In this document: piece by piece, positions 12,809 to 24,872 of the stretch
Layout of the letters: each line of letters opens with the position of its first letter
Position numbering within the stretch: the stretch's first letter is position 1
Assembly (NCBI RefSeq): GCF_018991925.1
Contig: NW_024756914.1
Location: 3,798,848 to 3,862,847, forward strand
Direction of reading: 5' to 3'
Length of the DNA stretch: 64,000 bases
DNA from: Homarus americanus
Lineage: Eukaryota; Arthropoda; Malacostraca; Decapoda; Nephropidae
The notes under the pieces: generated by a model
Told to the model about the DNA's origin: nothing
Seen by the model: the letters and a program-made list of their open reading frames with translations, nothing else
The model's database searches: none
Translations under genes and position numbers: made by a program

Positions 12809-14996
12809 GTAATTTGAATTCAATGTAAATTGTTGTATTCCTGTTATCGTGAAATAAGCACATGTCATTTTCCTTATCTTCGTGTTAGAAACATACGAAC
12901 CATGTTTCGAAACATGTGATAAGCTCCAACCTAAGTTTGCTAACTCCTTTTAAGAGAATCGATAAACTCAAAAAGCTGATTTTTGTTGAATCTCAGGTTT
13001 GGAGTTTGTTATTGGTAACAATTTAGCTTTGTATATGGAAAACTATCAGTCAAAATCGTAAATTCCTGGCTGATGTTGAGTTCACCAGCGTAAAGTGTGT
13101 TGAGTTAAGGATGAGATTCTGCTTCCGTCTGTGAGGGCAACGCTGCAGTCGTGCAACTAGAGGCATGGGAACAGCTGTGAAGCCCCACCGGACGACACCT
13201 TATACAGCAGAGTTGGTGTCTCGAAGCTATACAGTGGTCAATAGATTCATATAAAAGTTTGTCAATAATGAGACAGTGATACTTTAAATGACTATCAATG
13301 TAATTATCTATCTTTCTATATATCTACTCACCCACCTATCTATCTACCGACTATCTGTTTCTCTATGACGATTTTACTGAATTAATTTATATCTATCGAA
13401 TCAAATCAAGTCGCGTTCGGATCAAAGAGTGGAAACAAGTGAAGCAGTCAGTATTGTGTTCGAACCAGTAGTGTGTGGGTGCTAACAGTGACAGGAGGAA
13501 TTGACAGTGACAGAAGGAAATGAGTGTTATGTGAAGATGGGTGACAATGATAAGTGAAGGTGACAGAAAGATCGGACATTAACGAGTGAGAAGAGAAGTT
13601 GAAAGTTGGCAAGATAAACTGACAGCTCATAAAAGTATCTGAAAATGACAAAAGCAGCTGACAGGAAGGACTTGATAACAGCCAGGAGGAGTCAGGTCAT
13701 GCTAGGACTACTGGGTGAAGCTAATGTCTTCGCTGTAAGCTTCTGCATGACGTCACAGCTAATTACCGTAATTTTTAACTTTATTTACCTTTATGTCAAG
13801 GTGTTGTTTACTCCTCTATCTCTCTATGTATCTATATATCCTTTCATATATCTATCTACCTTCTGTCTATCTATCACTCTTCTTCTACTTGATGTTAAGT
13901 TTGATTACATTAGGTTTGGTTAGATTACAATAAATTAGCTTAGGTTATGTTAGCTTGGAGTAGGTTATGTTTGGTTAGGTTATATGAAGTTAGAATAGGT
14001 TAGGTTAGAAAAAAATATATAATGTTGATATAACCTAACCTAACCGGTGACGGCTGAATATCCAGTGCGTAGTTTTTAATGACGTGGGATAAATAGCCAT
14101 TATTTTTAATAATAATTTATTTTACTCATTAACCCGAATTATTTTAAGATTGATGTTTACTGTACTTTGGTCTTCTTTTTTAACAGAGAAAGAAACAAGT
14201 TTTTCTTATCTTTAACATACATTTTGACATCAATGAATCCTGTTTCATATCATAAGTCTTCCTGCCTTACACTACTGGTGGCCTTTGAGTTGAACGCTGA
14301 CATTTTTGTTTAAATCTTGTAAGCCATTCTGCAGTATGAACCTGCAGTAGTATACACTGATGGGTGTCTGGATTATCAGTTTCTTTCGTTTAATATTTAC
14401 TCTTGATTTGTGAATAAGAGTACTGCACCTACACACGTAATTACTGTGCACTTTCGACTACCAAGTTGGCCAGAGTAATGTGTTCGAAGTAAATTTCCAG
14501 TTAGGGGGAAAATTCAGTTAACCTTAGTATATTTTGTGAATGCGGGTCAAGGTCTGTACCACCTTCCCTGCCACAGTGACAAGATGGTCTGTTACCAAGC
14601 TGTCTGGGTAAACTATACTTGGCATTTGCAGTGTATGTTGCTTGAGTGTATGACCGATTATCTCTAAAGTATATAGTTGACATCCTCGTGGCTTATGGTC
14701 AACAAACACACATAATGATGTTAAAAAGAGTTATAAGTATAGGGACCGGAGCCTAGTGTGTACTTTATTTAGTGAATCTCAGTGACGTAACCCAAATCAG
14801 TGATTCTTGTAGTGGTACGTGACCCAGACCATAAGCAGCTGGAGTGCATGATCTTACCCACAGTTTACTTCGCCTCGCTTGCGGTGTACAGTAGAGTATG
14901 TGAATAAAAGCGAACTGTGAATTGAGTGACTAGTAGCATGGAAACTTAAGTTCACCGCGTCCAGGTTAGGAATAGGAAGACACCGCCTTAACTCAT
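12807..14996. other. Intergenic, simple repeats and TTAGG patch
   Basis: Degenerate TATC tetranucleotide tracts at 13305-13370 and 13815-13880, then the TTAGG fold-back. No gene seen. Confidence 0.55.
13912..14046. repeat. Degenerate interstitial TTAGG repeats with fold-back
   Basis: TTAGG-type units (GGTTAGGTTAG) run forward to about 14009. After 23 bases the complement AACCTAACCTAACC appears at 14033-14046, so the block can fold on itself. TTAGG is the arthropod telomere unit. Confidence 0.6.
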
Positions 14997-15132
14997 CGTA
15001 CCCAAGCGGTTAGAGGTAAAGGCATCGTATACTCAAGCGGTTAAGGCATCGTACTCAAGTGTTAACTCTTTGCCCTCAAGGGGTTAAGGCATCGTACTCA
15101 CGTGGTTAAGGCATCTAATACAAGTGCTTAAG
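14997..15132. repeat. Minisatellite with tRNA A-box-like unit
   Basis: About five imperfect units of 22-27 bases built on ACTCAAGCGGTTAAGGCATC. The unit resembles the D-arm/A-box of a tRNA. Confidence 0.6.
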
Positions 15133-15232
15133 TTTGGGCTCGCTAAATCGTGGTAACTCAGTGATGTTTATTGTGAGTAGTGTAAAGATCAACCTCCTTC
15201 CCCCACACAAAAAGTGGTTTTTGACAGTATTG

Positions 15233-15512
15233 ATTTTGCCGCTTACAGCGGCTACTTTATTGTGCACCCCACACTGATCCTGTGAGCGGTAGCGCAAAAG
15301 GATTACAGAGGAGAGTTTACAACGGATCATAATAATTAACCCCCGTTGTCAGGATATTATGGCACTGAATGTTACACAGTATTTCAATTACATTATTTGT
15401 TTAGTTCTATACATAAAGGGTAACTTATTCACAAATGCGTGAGTACAGGCGTGTGAGGCAGTATGTCTGGCCGCACACTTTGCTATTCACATCTGCGTGA
15501 GAAGTATTAAAT
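15233..15512 (+). repeat. Unclassified interspersed repeat, copy 1
   Basis: Closely matches 41529-41812: shared blocks include TTATTGTGCACCCCA, ATCCTGTGAG, GTCAGGATATTATGGCA and TTGTTTAGTTCT. No coding potential or terminal repeats were seen. Confidence 0.7.
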
Positions 15513-17295
15513 AAGGGCTAGGGAGAGGTGCTCGTAGTGTGGGCATTTAGTATTCGTAACTGATAAAGGCAATAAAATTATCCCCAACAAAATGCTTCAC
15601 GCATGTCATGATATTTTAACGAAAAACAAAATGAAGATAGAAAATAAACAGATACTTATGAATTTAGCGAATGGTAAAACACGAGCTAATTTAACCAGCC
15701 CCATTTATTTATCATTTTTATAATAATCTTTGACAATCTCACCACAAACGTTACAGCGTCAGCTCTACGTTTGTCACTGTCATAACCAAACAAGGATAAT
15801 ACTATTGACCTTCACTTGGGACAGTTTATATTAAATAATTGAACAATAACCTTGACTCAACAGCTCCTCGACCCACTGTACAGTTGGCGTAGATTTCACC
15901 AAACGGTTAGTGGTGCGTGTCCAGCTGACCAGAGGGGTTCAGTGTGTATAGGTTATCCTTCCCTATTTGTTATTTCTACAAGTATATTACACATTTAGTG
16001 CACCACCTGGAAATCCATAACTTATGTATACACCATCCAAAGGAAACTCCAGCTGGGCAGAGATCGTGGTAATAAAATTTTAGGATACAAGAAACATGAA
16101 AAATTTTATATACACAACATATGTTTACAACAACGGCTGACAATTATAGAAAGTATATATTACATACAACAAAAAATACAAATAAACCAAGACCGGTTTA
16201 GAAGCATCTGAAGGAAACCTACATTTGGCGGATGTGCTGATTTTCGTGCTGGATGATAATACCTCCTGGTTTGGTTGTGAATCGTGAAGATAAAATGGTT
16301 GATAATAACACCCACACAATGAAAAACCGTAACATTATGAAAGCTTTCCACCTGTGAGGTTTACAATCAACTGACTTCCCACGGGAGGTGTGTTCCAGGG
16401 AGTGTCCTTCACAATGGTCACACGCGTTCCAGGGAACCTCCGCCGTCTGCCGAGATGGGTCTGTCTGCCGTTTTCAGTTTTAAGGTCCACAGAGTTTCCA
16501 AACGTGATGAATCCCGTTTCGTACGGTCCCGGTCACCTATATAATTACATAATCAGGAAAACACGTGAATTTTAAAATTTATTCCATTAAAAAAAGTCAA
16601 ATATAAGCAAATGTAAATGGTGGTGCAATTTTTCTCTCAAAAACAGGATGATGAAATATGTCGCTTTCCTTGCGTTTTCCAGTTTTAAGTCACTAGTACA
16701 ACTTGGTGACCGAGAGGGGGTCCATTACTGTCAGTGTTTTGCACGTAGTGCGGGATCTTCCAACAGTCGTTTTCCACCTTGCTGAGGTACTGTGGTTCCA
16801 GGTGGCGTCTTATTCCTGACGAGATGTGCATCATCGAGCCAAGATTATTGACACATGTAGCACAGTAGTGGTAACAGATCTTGAGTAAAGATGATGGGTG
16901 AAGAGGAGAGTAAGTCCGCTAGCGAAGATCTTTACATGGTGAACTCTGGACTCAGAGCTACCTATTTAATTGACCAGAGACAAACAGGCGACTCTGAATC
17001 CAGCGTAGCCCCATGACTCTGTCCTGCGGACTTTACCACTGTACTAGAACAGTGTTTTAGTTTGCCCGCGTTTTCTTTGGTCCTCGCTTCCGCGTTGGTA
17101 ACATTGTTCTTGTGCACTCTGGTATTTTCTCGATCGATACTGAGCAACGCCCGCTTATTAATTCGCTTTTCATATATTAAATCGTTTTTCGGAATTACCT
17201 AAAAAAATTAAGACTTAAATATATGTTTCATTAGCCAAATTATTTAATCATTGAACATAACGCCTAATTTTTAATAAATATTTGTCGCTATGCTA
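15513..17295. other. Intergenic, nothing recognised
   Basis: Short frames only. GTTCCAGGG is repeated in 16390-16440 without any coding sense. Confidence 0.55.
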
Positions 17296-17309
17296 TACTT
17301 GTACTCCAC

Positions 17310-17407
<98 letters not shown>

Positions 17408-17418
17408 GAGTACAAGTA
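17296..17418. repeat. (TA)n-centred perfect inverted repeat
   Basis: (TA)41 (17312-17394) and (TG)7 are bracketed by TACTTGTACTCCACA at 17296-17310 and its exact complement TGTGGAGTACAAGTA at 17404-17418. The whole block can extrude as one hairpin. Confidence 0.9.
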
Positions 17419-18098
17419 AACAATTTGTTATACAACATTTACTTAATACAATATCAAAGAATAATTGCATACACTGTATACAGTGACAAATACCTGTATA
17501 AATATAATTACTGTATAAAGTAAATATTGATAACTTAAAAAAAATTTCATTTAACTTAACATTCGTTAGGTCTGGTTCAGCTAGGATAAATGTGGACTTA
17601 AATCTTATAATAATTGTTTTACATACATATTAAACATTGTCTACGCAGCCACTGTTGATGTTTTAACATGTATATGACAATACTAGCACTAATAACAATG
17701 GTCACAAAGTGATAACAAAAGCACAGATTTATTTGCGGTGAACTTATCTACTATAGATTTATATTAATCAAGTTTGAATACAATAAGTAATCCAAGAAGC
17801 ATAACACTGCTCCGAAGGAAGGGATTATAACACACATACACATGTATAGTACACCCAGCTGAAAAAAAATAAGTTAAACATAACACTAATTAAGGCTCCA
17901 ACAAGACCTTTGAACATGGGAAGAACAAAAACTTAAAAATTAAACAAAGAAAAAAACTATTGCTCTCAATACAATTCACACAAAAATAATAATTACAAAT
18001 TTACAACGGCAGCAAAATACATTTTCAGTATAAGGAAATTCAGTAATAAAATAGCATGCAAGTTATATTTAGGGGTCACATGAAGATCAGCCCCCCCA

Positions 18099-18194
18099 GC
18101 TTCACCTGATGATTAACCATTGCTACATTACCTGGGGGAGGTGCAGGTTAGGTCAAGTCAGCGTTAAGGTGGTTAATCTTAAGGTGAAATAAGC
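18099..18194. repeat. Short palindromic repeat, copy 2
   Basis: Left GCTTCACCTGATGATTAACC, right GGTTAATCTTAAGGTGAAAT followed by AAGC. A long imperfect hairpin with a C-rich loop. Confidence 0.6.
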
Positions 18195-18309
18195 TTGGGG
18201 ATAATATTCAGATATTTAGTATTTCCTCGTGTACAGAAAGTGTGCCTTCAATTATCAGCCCTCCCATGTCGTGTCCTCCCGCGCTGATACGAAACTCTAC
18301 CAATCCTTG

Positions 18310-18500
18310 TAAAATATTTCACCTAACACCTGACCTTAAAATAATTATTCCTTAACACAACATCCACGTATTCTTAAGGTATTTCCACTTTAAAACAACC
18401 TTCACCTGCCCTCCTTAACATATTTCTCCTTTAAAAGAATTTTCAACTATCTTTAAAATATTTCTCCTTTACGCCACCTCCACCTCAGAATATTTCTTTG
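18310..18500. repeat. Degenerate minisatellite
   Basis: Loose tandem copies of a ~45-base unit containing ATATTTCTCCTTTAAAA and CACCT(C/G)CC. Similarity between units is moderate, so the boundaries are approximate. Confidence 0.4.
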
Positions 18501-18702
18501 GTAATAACACTAACCATTCACAGATAATCTTTGTCACTTTAAACATTTATAATCTCTCGGACATTATGAAGACAGGATGTATATTTATTCTTATTCTTAC
18601 TACCAGATAGGTTCATTTTCACCGATTGTTTATTTATACAATGATTGGATTTTTCAGTTAATATTAATAATAATTATGGAAGCTTGATGCCATTAAGCGA
18701 AT

Positions 18703-18831
<129 letters not shown>

Positions 18832-19889
18832 ATAGATTGCTATTTTAACTTGGAATCGCAACTTTGTCATAATCACAATAAAGAATTATTTTCTTCTCAT
18901 TCAAGCACCGTAAAGGATTCTTAACTTTATACAAACCTTTTAATGTTTAGGTTGTGGTTTGCTACAAATAAAATATTTATTGTTTTCTTAACTCGTTTAC
19001 AAATTCATGATTTGTTTTTACTAATTCTTCCAGTTCGGCAATTATGAAACTATATTGATGTGTAAACGTATATATACAAATGTTCACTCGGTCCAAAACA
19101 CGATCAACATAACTCTTTTGTTACCTGAGTCGACCAGTTACGTTACACAATTATATTCAACGTCCACAACCTTACAAAGACATTAATTACTCTCTTGTGG
19201 CACAACACTTGAGTCAGCTGATAGATGGTACACGCTGGACCAGTATCACCCAGCAAGATCACTCAGGTTGATCAAAGTCCTTGATTGCTACAGGTAGCAC
19301 GTGTCAACCTGGAAGGTCACTCCAAATGCTCTCACTCACCACTGTTTTCCAAGTCATATTTACTCCGCATATTCTCCACTGGGTGGCTGTATATTCACCA
19401 ACATGTAGAATATATATGCAGAATTCACATGGTTTATTCAAAGTTTACCTGTACAACGTTACATTTTGTTCCAGTAAACACTCCACAGTGTAGTTTGTCA
19501 TTAGTCTTATAAGGCACACTTCTAGTGTTAACGTAGACTCCGCTGATCTCATACGAATCACTTTATTTGTTCCTTTTGTCTTCTGTGACGCCAATTTTAA
19601 CTGCAGTGATTAGTGTTAATCTAAGACGAGCACCTGCCTTGCTTTCTACGAGGAGAGACTTCGTGTTATGCTACTGGCATAGGAGAAAGATTTGAGTATG
19701 ACACATGGTCGCGCGGCTCACTCGTTGCCAGATATTCTCTTTTACTTTAATTCCTATTTATATCGATTTATGATGTATCTGAAACTTTAATTTATGTTTT
19801 CGCTATTTTGTACTTGGTTTTAACACTACCGGAGCGTTCGAACTCCTACAAGCGTCTGAACTACGAAGTGTTCCTGCTCTTAAGGTGCT

Positions 19890-19990
19890 CCACACCCAAT
19901 CGGCCCCTGTGACGTCATATTACATCACCTTCTACGTCACGACGAGACAACAGAAGTCTAGCGCTGATTGGCTGGCGGCCGAAGAGCACC
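19890..19990. promoter_or_regulatory. CRE and CCAAT cluster
   Basis: Palindromic CRE TGACGTCA at 19910-19917, a CRE-like TACGTCAC at 19933-19940, CCAAT at 19896-19900 and an inverted CCAAT (ATTGG) at 19967-19971, in a locally GC-rich stretch. This looks like a promoter, but no first exon was identified on either strand. It could also be chance. Confidence 0.25.
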
Positions 19991-20810
19991 GGAGTCTACA
20001 TGAAGATCTGCACGTACGCACTCAGTGTTGGCCAGGCGGGAGGAGAGGTGCGTCACGCACTGCAGCCCAATGTACATGACTGCTGACATGATCATTCTAT
20101 CCTCACCCTCTTCACCACCTCAAAGATAGAAATAGAAATGCCAAAATTATATTCCATTGTTATATAATGAATAGATAGACATGTCAAGATTACACCGAGA
20201 ATGGTCTTATGTATTATCTATATAAATATCAATGCTTTAATTTAAGAGGTTAGAAATCCATATATTTTTATGTCAGTATGGGTGAAGGCCTGATGCTCCT
20301 TTTTTGTCCTAACTGTAGCAACTGATTGATGGTTTGAATACACAATATTCGTAGCATGTGACATACACTATGACCATCAACACTGCGAGACAATGGAATG
20401 AAAAAAAAACGACAGTTCTCAAACGTCAAAAAAATATCGCTCAGGCGCTCGATTTTTACAACACACATTTGTCAGTTTTACCTCCCTACTATTTTTTTTA
20501 CCTCTTGATAACTAGTGACTCTTTCAGTCTTTACCTTTTAAAGTCTTTTGATGAAGACGACTATATTTTCAGGGAAAAAAAATTTTCCTCCAGACGAACG
20601 CTGTCATATATTGATTGTACTGAGTGACCCCTGCTACCACGCAAGTGAATAGAGTATAATGTAACATGTAAGTGGTTGTCTGTCTCTTATGTTTTGTAAA
20701 CTATTGCTACTATGTGTAGCTAAGCTTCGGCAGATACTGTACTTGTGTCTTGAAACATGGACCTACACTTACTTAAAAAAAAATCGAATCACCCGAAGAT
20801 TAGACTGTAA

Positions 20811-20875
20811 TTTGTTTCACCTGATTATTAAACACAACCGTTGACACGATGGAATCTCTCAAGTGAAATAAACTG
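20811..20875. repeat. Short palindromic repeat, copy 3
   Basis: Left TTTGTTTCACCTGATTATTA, right CTCAAGTGAAATAAACT. Shorter loop than copies 1 and 2. Confidence 0.55.
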
Positions 20876-21162
20876 GTGCGTATAATCTGGTGATCCGTTA
20901 TTTTCTTTCAAGTGAACTACCGAGATCTACTGTTGTTTTAGCACCAGTGATGGTGTCAGACGAAGCAGAAAAGGGGAGAAGGAGGACTCCCTAAGTTATA
21001 AATTATGGCCAGTAGTGGATTAGAAGTCCGTGGCCTTGGTTTTTCAGGTTTTCCAGGAATCTTGACAGTGCGTTAGCCACTTCAAACCTCCTAGTGGACC
21101 TAGAGTGAGGGGCGAGGGAGGTGGAGCGGACAGAAAAGTTTGTTACAGAGGGTACCCTTGGA

Positions 21163-21217
21163 CTCACCTGAAGATTAAACACCCGTTAGAGTGGTTAATC
21201 ATCAGGTGAAATAAACT
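21163..21217. repeat. Short palindromic repeat, copy 4
   Basis: Left CTCACCTGAAGATTAAACAC, right GGTTAATCATCAGGTGAAAT followed by AAACT. The most compact hairpin of the four copies. Confidence 0.6.
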
Positions 21218-21394
21218 GGGATGTCTAGTCCAATCTTTAGGTGAAACTAATAATCATTATTATTCACTATACTATTATCATTACCAGCCACCAAAAGTAT
21301 CTTCATTACCAGTTAGTTACTCCCACCAGTCACCATGTACCCCAGTCACTAGCACACCAATAATTACACCCATCATCAACACTGAATCCATGAC

Positions 21395-21660
21395 AAAACC
21401 CCAACTGACAAAACCCCAACCCATTATATGAAAAGTGGACAAAACCCCAGTCACGTATAAAAAAGTTCATTATATTTAATTTTTCATTATTTCATAGATC
21501 AAAGCTTGTCATTTGTCAACACTTGGGAACTGTGAAGCACCTCAGTGTCATGAGACCTCATCAACAACAAAAGATCAAAGTAGTGATCAGCTTATCATAT
21601 GCCAACACCTGGGGATTTTTTAACAACACTTTGTCTTATATGCCAACACCTGAGAACTGT
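21395..21660. repeat. Short tandem motifs GACAAAACCCCA and GCCAACACCTG
   Basis: GACAAAACCCCA occurs three times in 21395-21456. The longer motif TTATCATATGCCAACACCTG, followed by GGGAACTGT-type bases, occurs about three times in 21508-21660. There is no gene here. Confidence 0.5.
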
Positions 21661-21989
21661 TGAACAGTTTTCTACCGACCGACCGACAAAGCGACATATA
21701 GAAGCTCTACCAGAGCTTCAAAATTTCTTTTATGAAAATCAAGGCTAGTAAATACGTTTTCGTGTCAACAACGAGAGGGGGTGCATAAAGTGAACACAAC
21801 CCAGATTTGGATAAGTTGGGTTAGAATTGGTTAGTAGGGTAAGTGAAGTTAGTCCACTATGGGATGGAGGTGCTTCAGGTGATCCCATAAGAAGAAACAG
21901 GTGTTACCCCAGCACAGGTGGGAGGGGAAGGTTTGACAGGTCAGGTCAGGTCAGATCAGGTCAGATTGTACAGTATATTTAGGGGCTAA

Positions 21990-22117
21990 CCTAATCTAAC
22001 ATACAACAATTTAACCTAACCAAACTTACTCTAACCTAACATAATTTAACAACCTACCATATCATATAATTTAACCTAACCTAACCAATCATAACCTAAC
22101 CTACCATACCATACCAC
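21990..22117. repeat. Degenerate CCTAA repeats
   Basis: Many AACCTAACC and related CATACC units, interrupted by the hAT element at 22118. The repeats resume after it at 23021-23046 (AACATAACCTAACCTAA). Smaller TTAGG patches also occur near 24873, 29275 and 29970. Confidence 0.6.
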
Positions 22118-23012
22118 CAGGGGCGATTCTACGGGGGGCCAGGGAGGGGGGGCATGCCCCCCCCAGATTTTGGGCTGGCCCCTGGGTTGCCCCCCCCCCC
22201 ACTTTTTATTCTCAAAATTGTAATTCCAAAAACAATCCCAAAACCAGGAAGTGAGTCAATGACTCAGGCAATGGGCGTTCCGCACGCCAGCTGTAACTCT
22301 CCCTGTTACCAGTGCTTCATGTGAGAGAAGCTTTTCGAAAATGAAATTAGTGAAAACATTCCTAAGAAATTCCATGTCCAATGACAGACTGAGTAACATC
22401 GCACTACTATCGATTGAAAGTGCACGCGCTGAGGGAAGTGATTTAGATTGTTTTGTCGACGAGTTTGGCAGCCGACATAATAATCGTAGGATTAAGCTGC
22501 ACTGAATATACTGCTACCGTCACAGTACCGTGTGAACTGAAACAGCACCATTGCCATTTGCCATTGGGTGTAATGTAACAGATGCATGCACGCCCATGTC
22601 TGTAAACGTAAACGTTGTCTCCATAATCTCCATTATGTGTGAAGCGTGAGGTCATTCATTTTTCGTTGATGTACTGTATGTACATACATTGTAAAGACAC
22701 TGCTATATTTTTCAATGTTTGTTATGTGGTACACCCGCCCTTTATGTGACTATGTGAGCCATAATACAGTTTTAGAGATATGTTCAAGTGTGTCAATACT
22801 CCAATGAATCATGATTAGTGGAATAAGAGCGTTGCCATTATACCGTCATATGCTGATTATTTTAGGCTGGCGTCATGAGAGACGTCACTTCACATTTGTC
22901 AATCAAATTGGTGTAATAATGCCAAAAACTGCATCTTGCAGTTTGACCCCCAACATTTACCTTGGCCCCATAGTGCCCCCCCCCCTCTTTCCGAAGGCTA
23001 GAAACGCCACTG
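22118..23012 (+). mobile_element. hAT transposon, complete ends, decayed
   Basis: The ends CAGGGGCGATTCTA and TAGAAACGCCACTG are imperfect inverted repeats. They are flanked by an 8-base target duplication with one mismatch, CATACCAC (22110-22117) and CATACCAT (23013-23020). Inside, 22299-22505 encodes LPVTSASCERSFSKMKLVKT and SNDRLSNIALLSIESARAEG. This is the hAT C-terminal dimerisation domain, closest to the ZMYM1-like group, and it ends in a stop. The rest of the transposase is gone. G- and C-rich subterminal tracts (22130-22200, 22976-22986) sit just inside both ends. Confidence 0.85.
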
Positions 23013-23951
23013 CATACCATAAGTTAACTAAACATAACCTAACCTAAAGGAGTACCTGGAGTTTTGGCCTTGAATGAAATGCAAGTCTGTGGGAATTTGT
23101 TTCATTGTCCTTCGACCTAGCTTAATGCCATCTTGTAAACACGATATCTGAATTATGAGTATTTACAAAACTTGGGTCGTGGATATATAATGTATATAAT
23201 AATAGACCATCGACGCCTCAGCCAAATTCCATAATTAGTATTTTTCCTTTTTTTTGGTGGGGGGGGGGGGATTATGACCTATTTTATTCCATAGTGCAGA
23301 TGATCGGCCGATCCAGAAATTCGCCATCTTTTGTCTCTGTGGTGGCAGGAGCCCTACACTCTAGCTGTTAGTGTATTTTGGTGATGAGATTTTTCCCGTG
23401 TGAAATCGTGAAGCAGGATTTTGTTGGTGCAATTGTGTCCAGACGCCGTCACTCCTAAGACAAGAGTTAAAGGCCGATCAATCTTTTTGCAAAATTCCTT
23501 TGTGTGTGATTCTCAGAGATTCATTTTTCTTCCCAGACTGCAGGGGTGAGAGCGTATGGAACCCGCACACTCAAGATGACGTCGAAATGTTCCTGAGACT
23601 ATACCGTAACTACTGTAGGTGTGATCCCATTGTTCCCGAATAGAAAGGAATATTTAAGGTAAGTCATGTTTGAGAGTGAGGAGCGTGGTGTTGGTACTGC
23701 CGGCAACCCTCTTGCATCACTCATGACTCGTCAATGCTCACCGTGACTTACAATTATATTAGTGTATTGACCAGCCACTAACAGCTTGATATGTGCTTGG
23801 CTCTGAATTCACAAAAGGTTCATGCCATGAATATTACTTGTTGGTCGAAGATGTGAAAGGCTACCAGACTGGTTAACTAAAGCATAATAACGACATTCAA
23901 CTTTGTATGCCAAAATAACACTACGACTAACTTGATACGCTAAATTTTGTT

Positions 23952-24872
23952 CAGTAAGAACATAAGAATGTTGGAAACTGCAGCGGGCCTATTGGCCCAT
24001 ACTAGGCAGTCCCATTTACACCCAACCTCGATTGCTCATATATCCATCCAACCTATGTCTGAAGTTATCCAGCGTATTCGAGTTAAGGATGATATTTGGT
24101 AACATGTTCCACTAATCCACTACTCTATTTCCAAACCAATAATTACCTATTTCGCGCCTAAATCTAAATTTGTCTAATTTAAAATCATTGTTACGAGTTC
24201 GCTCCTGGTTGGATAGTTTGAGTACCGTTGTAATGTCCCCTTTGTTCAGCCCTGATTTCCATTTATACACCTCGATCGTATCGTCCCTCACTCTACGTCT
24301 CTCGAGGGACTGCAAATTAAGAAGCTTTAACCTGTCTCTGTACTCAAGGTTCCTAATACTCGGGATTAGTCTTGTCATTCTCCTCTGAATTCTTTCCAAG
24401 GATTCTATATCCATTATGTAATACGGTGACCAGAATTGAACTGCGTAATCCAAGTGGGGTCTCACAAGCGCAAGATATAGTTTTAAGATGACCTCGCTAG
24501 TCTTGTAACTAACACTCCTTTGGATGAACCCAAGTACTCTATTCGCCTTGTTTAGAGCAAATACACATCGCTTACTTGGCTTAAAATTTCTACTTATCAT
24601 TACTCCTAAATCTTTCTCGCAGTCGGATTTCTCATTGTCATCGTTGTTCACCTGGTATCTGGTTTCCCTGTTTACATATCCTATACTGAGTACTTTACAT
24701 TCGTCCACATTGAATCTCATCTACCATTTTTCAGACCATTCGAAAAATTTGTTTAGATCTTCCTGTAGTTTTGCGGAGTCATCGTCAGATTTAATTACAC
24801 GCCCTATTTTAGTGTCATCAGCAAATTTACTTATGTTGCTGTCTACGCCGATATCTCTGTACGTATATAGTT
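23952..24872 (-). mobile_element. CR1-like non-LTR retrotransposon, RT domain to 3' end (family B)
   Basis: Minus strand. Most of it (24112-24720) remains open. It includes DLGVMISRNFKPSKRC, LVRPHLDYAVQFWSPYYIMD and SLERIQRRMTRLIPSIRNLE. Upstream of one stop codon at 24721 the frame continues as SKFADDTKIGRVI, the reverse-transcriptase catalytic FADD box. It is the best preserved family B copy. The 5' part is missing and the element is inactive. Confidence 0.9.

Noticed and set aside
13912..14046. A true telomere
   Set aside because: The units are degenerate, short and in both orientations, with ordinary sequence on both sides. This is interstitial.
17288..17523. Open frames of repeated I-Y codons on both strands over (TA)n arrays, also at 18645-18876, 35264-35584 and 45966-46503
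   Set aside because: They are translations of dinucleotide repeats and exist in both strands at once. They have no gene support.
21395..21660. CRISPR-like array
   Set aside because: The repeats are too few, too irregular and adjacent without uniform spacers, in a clearly animal genome.
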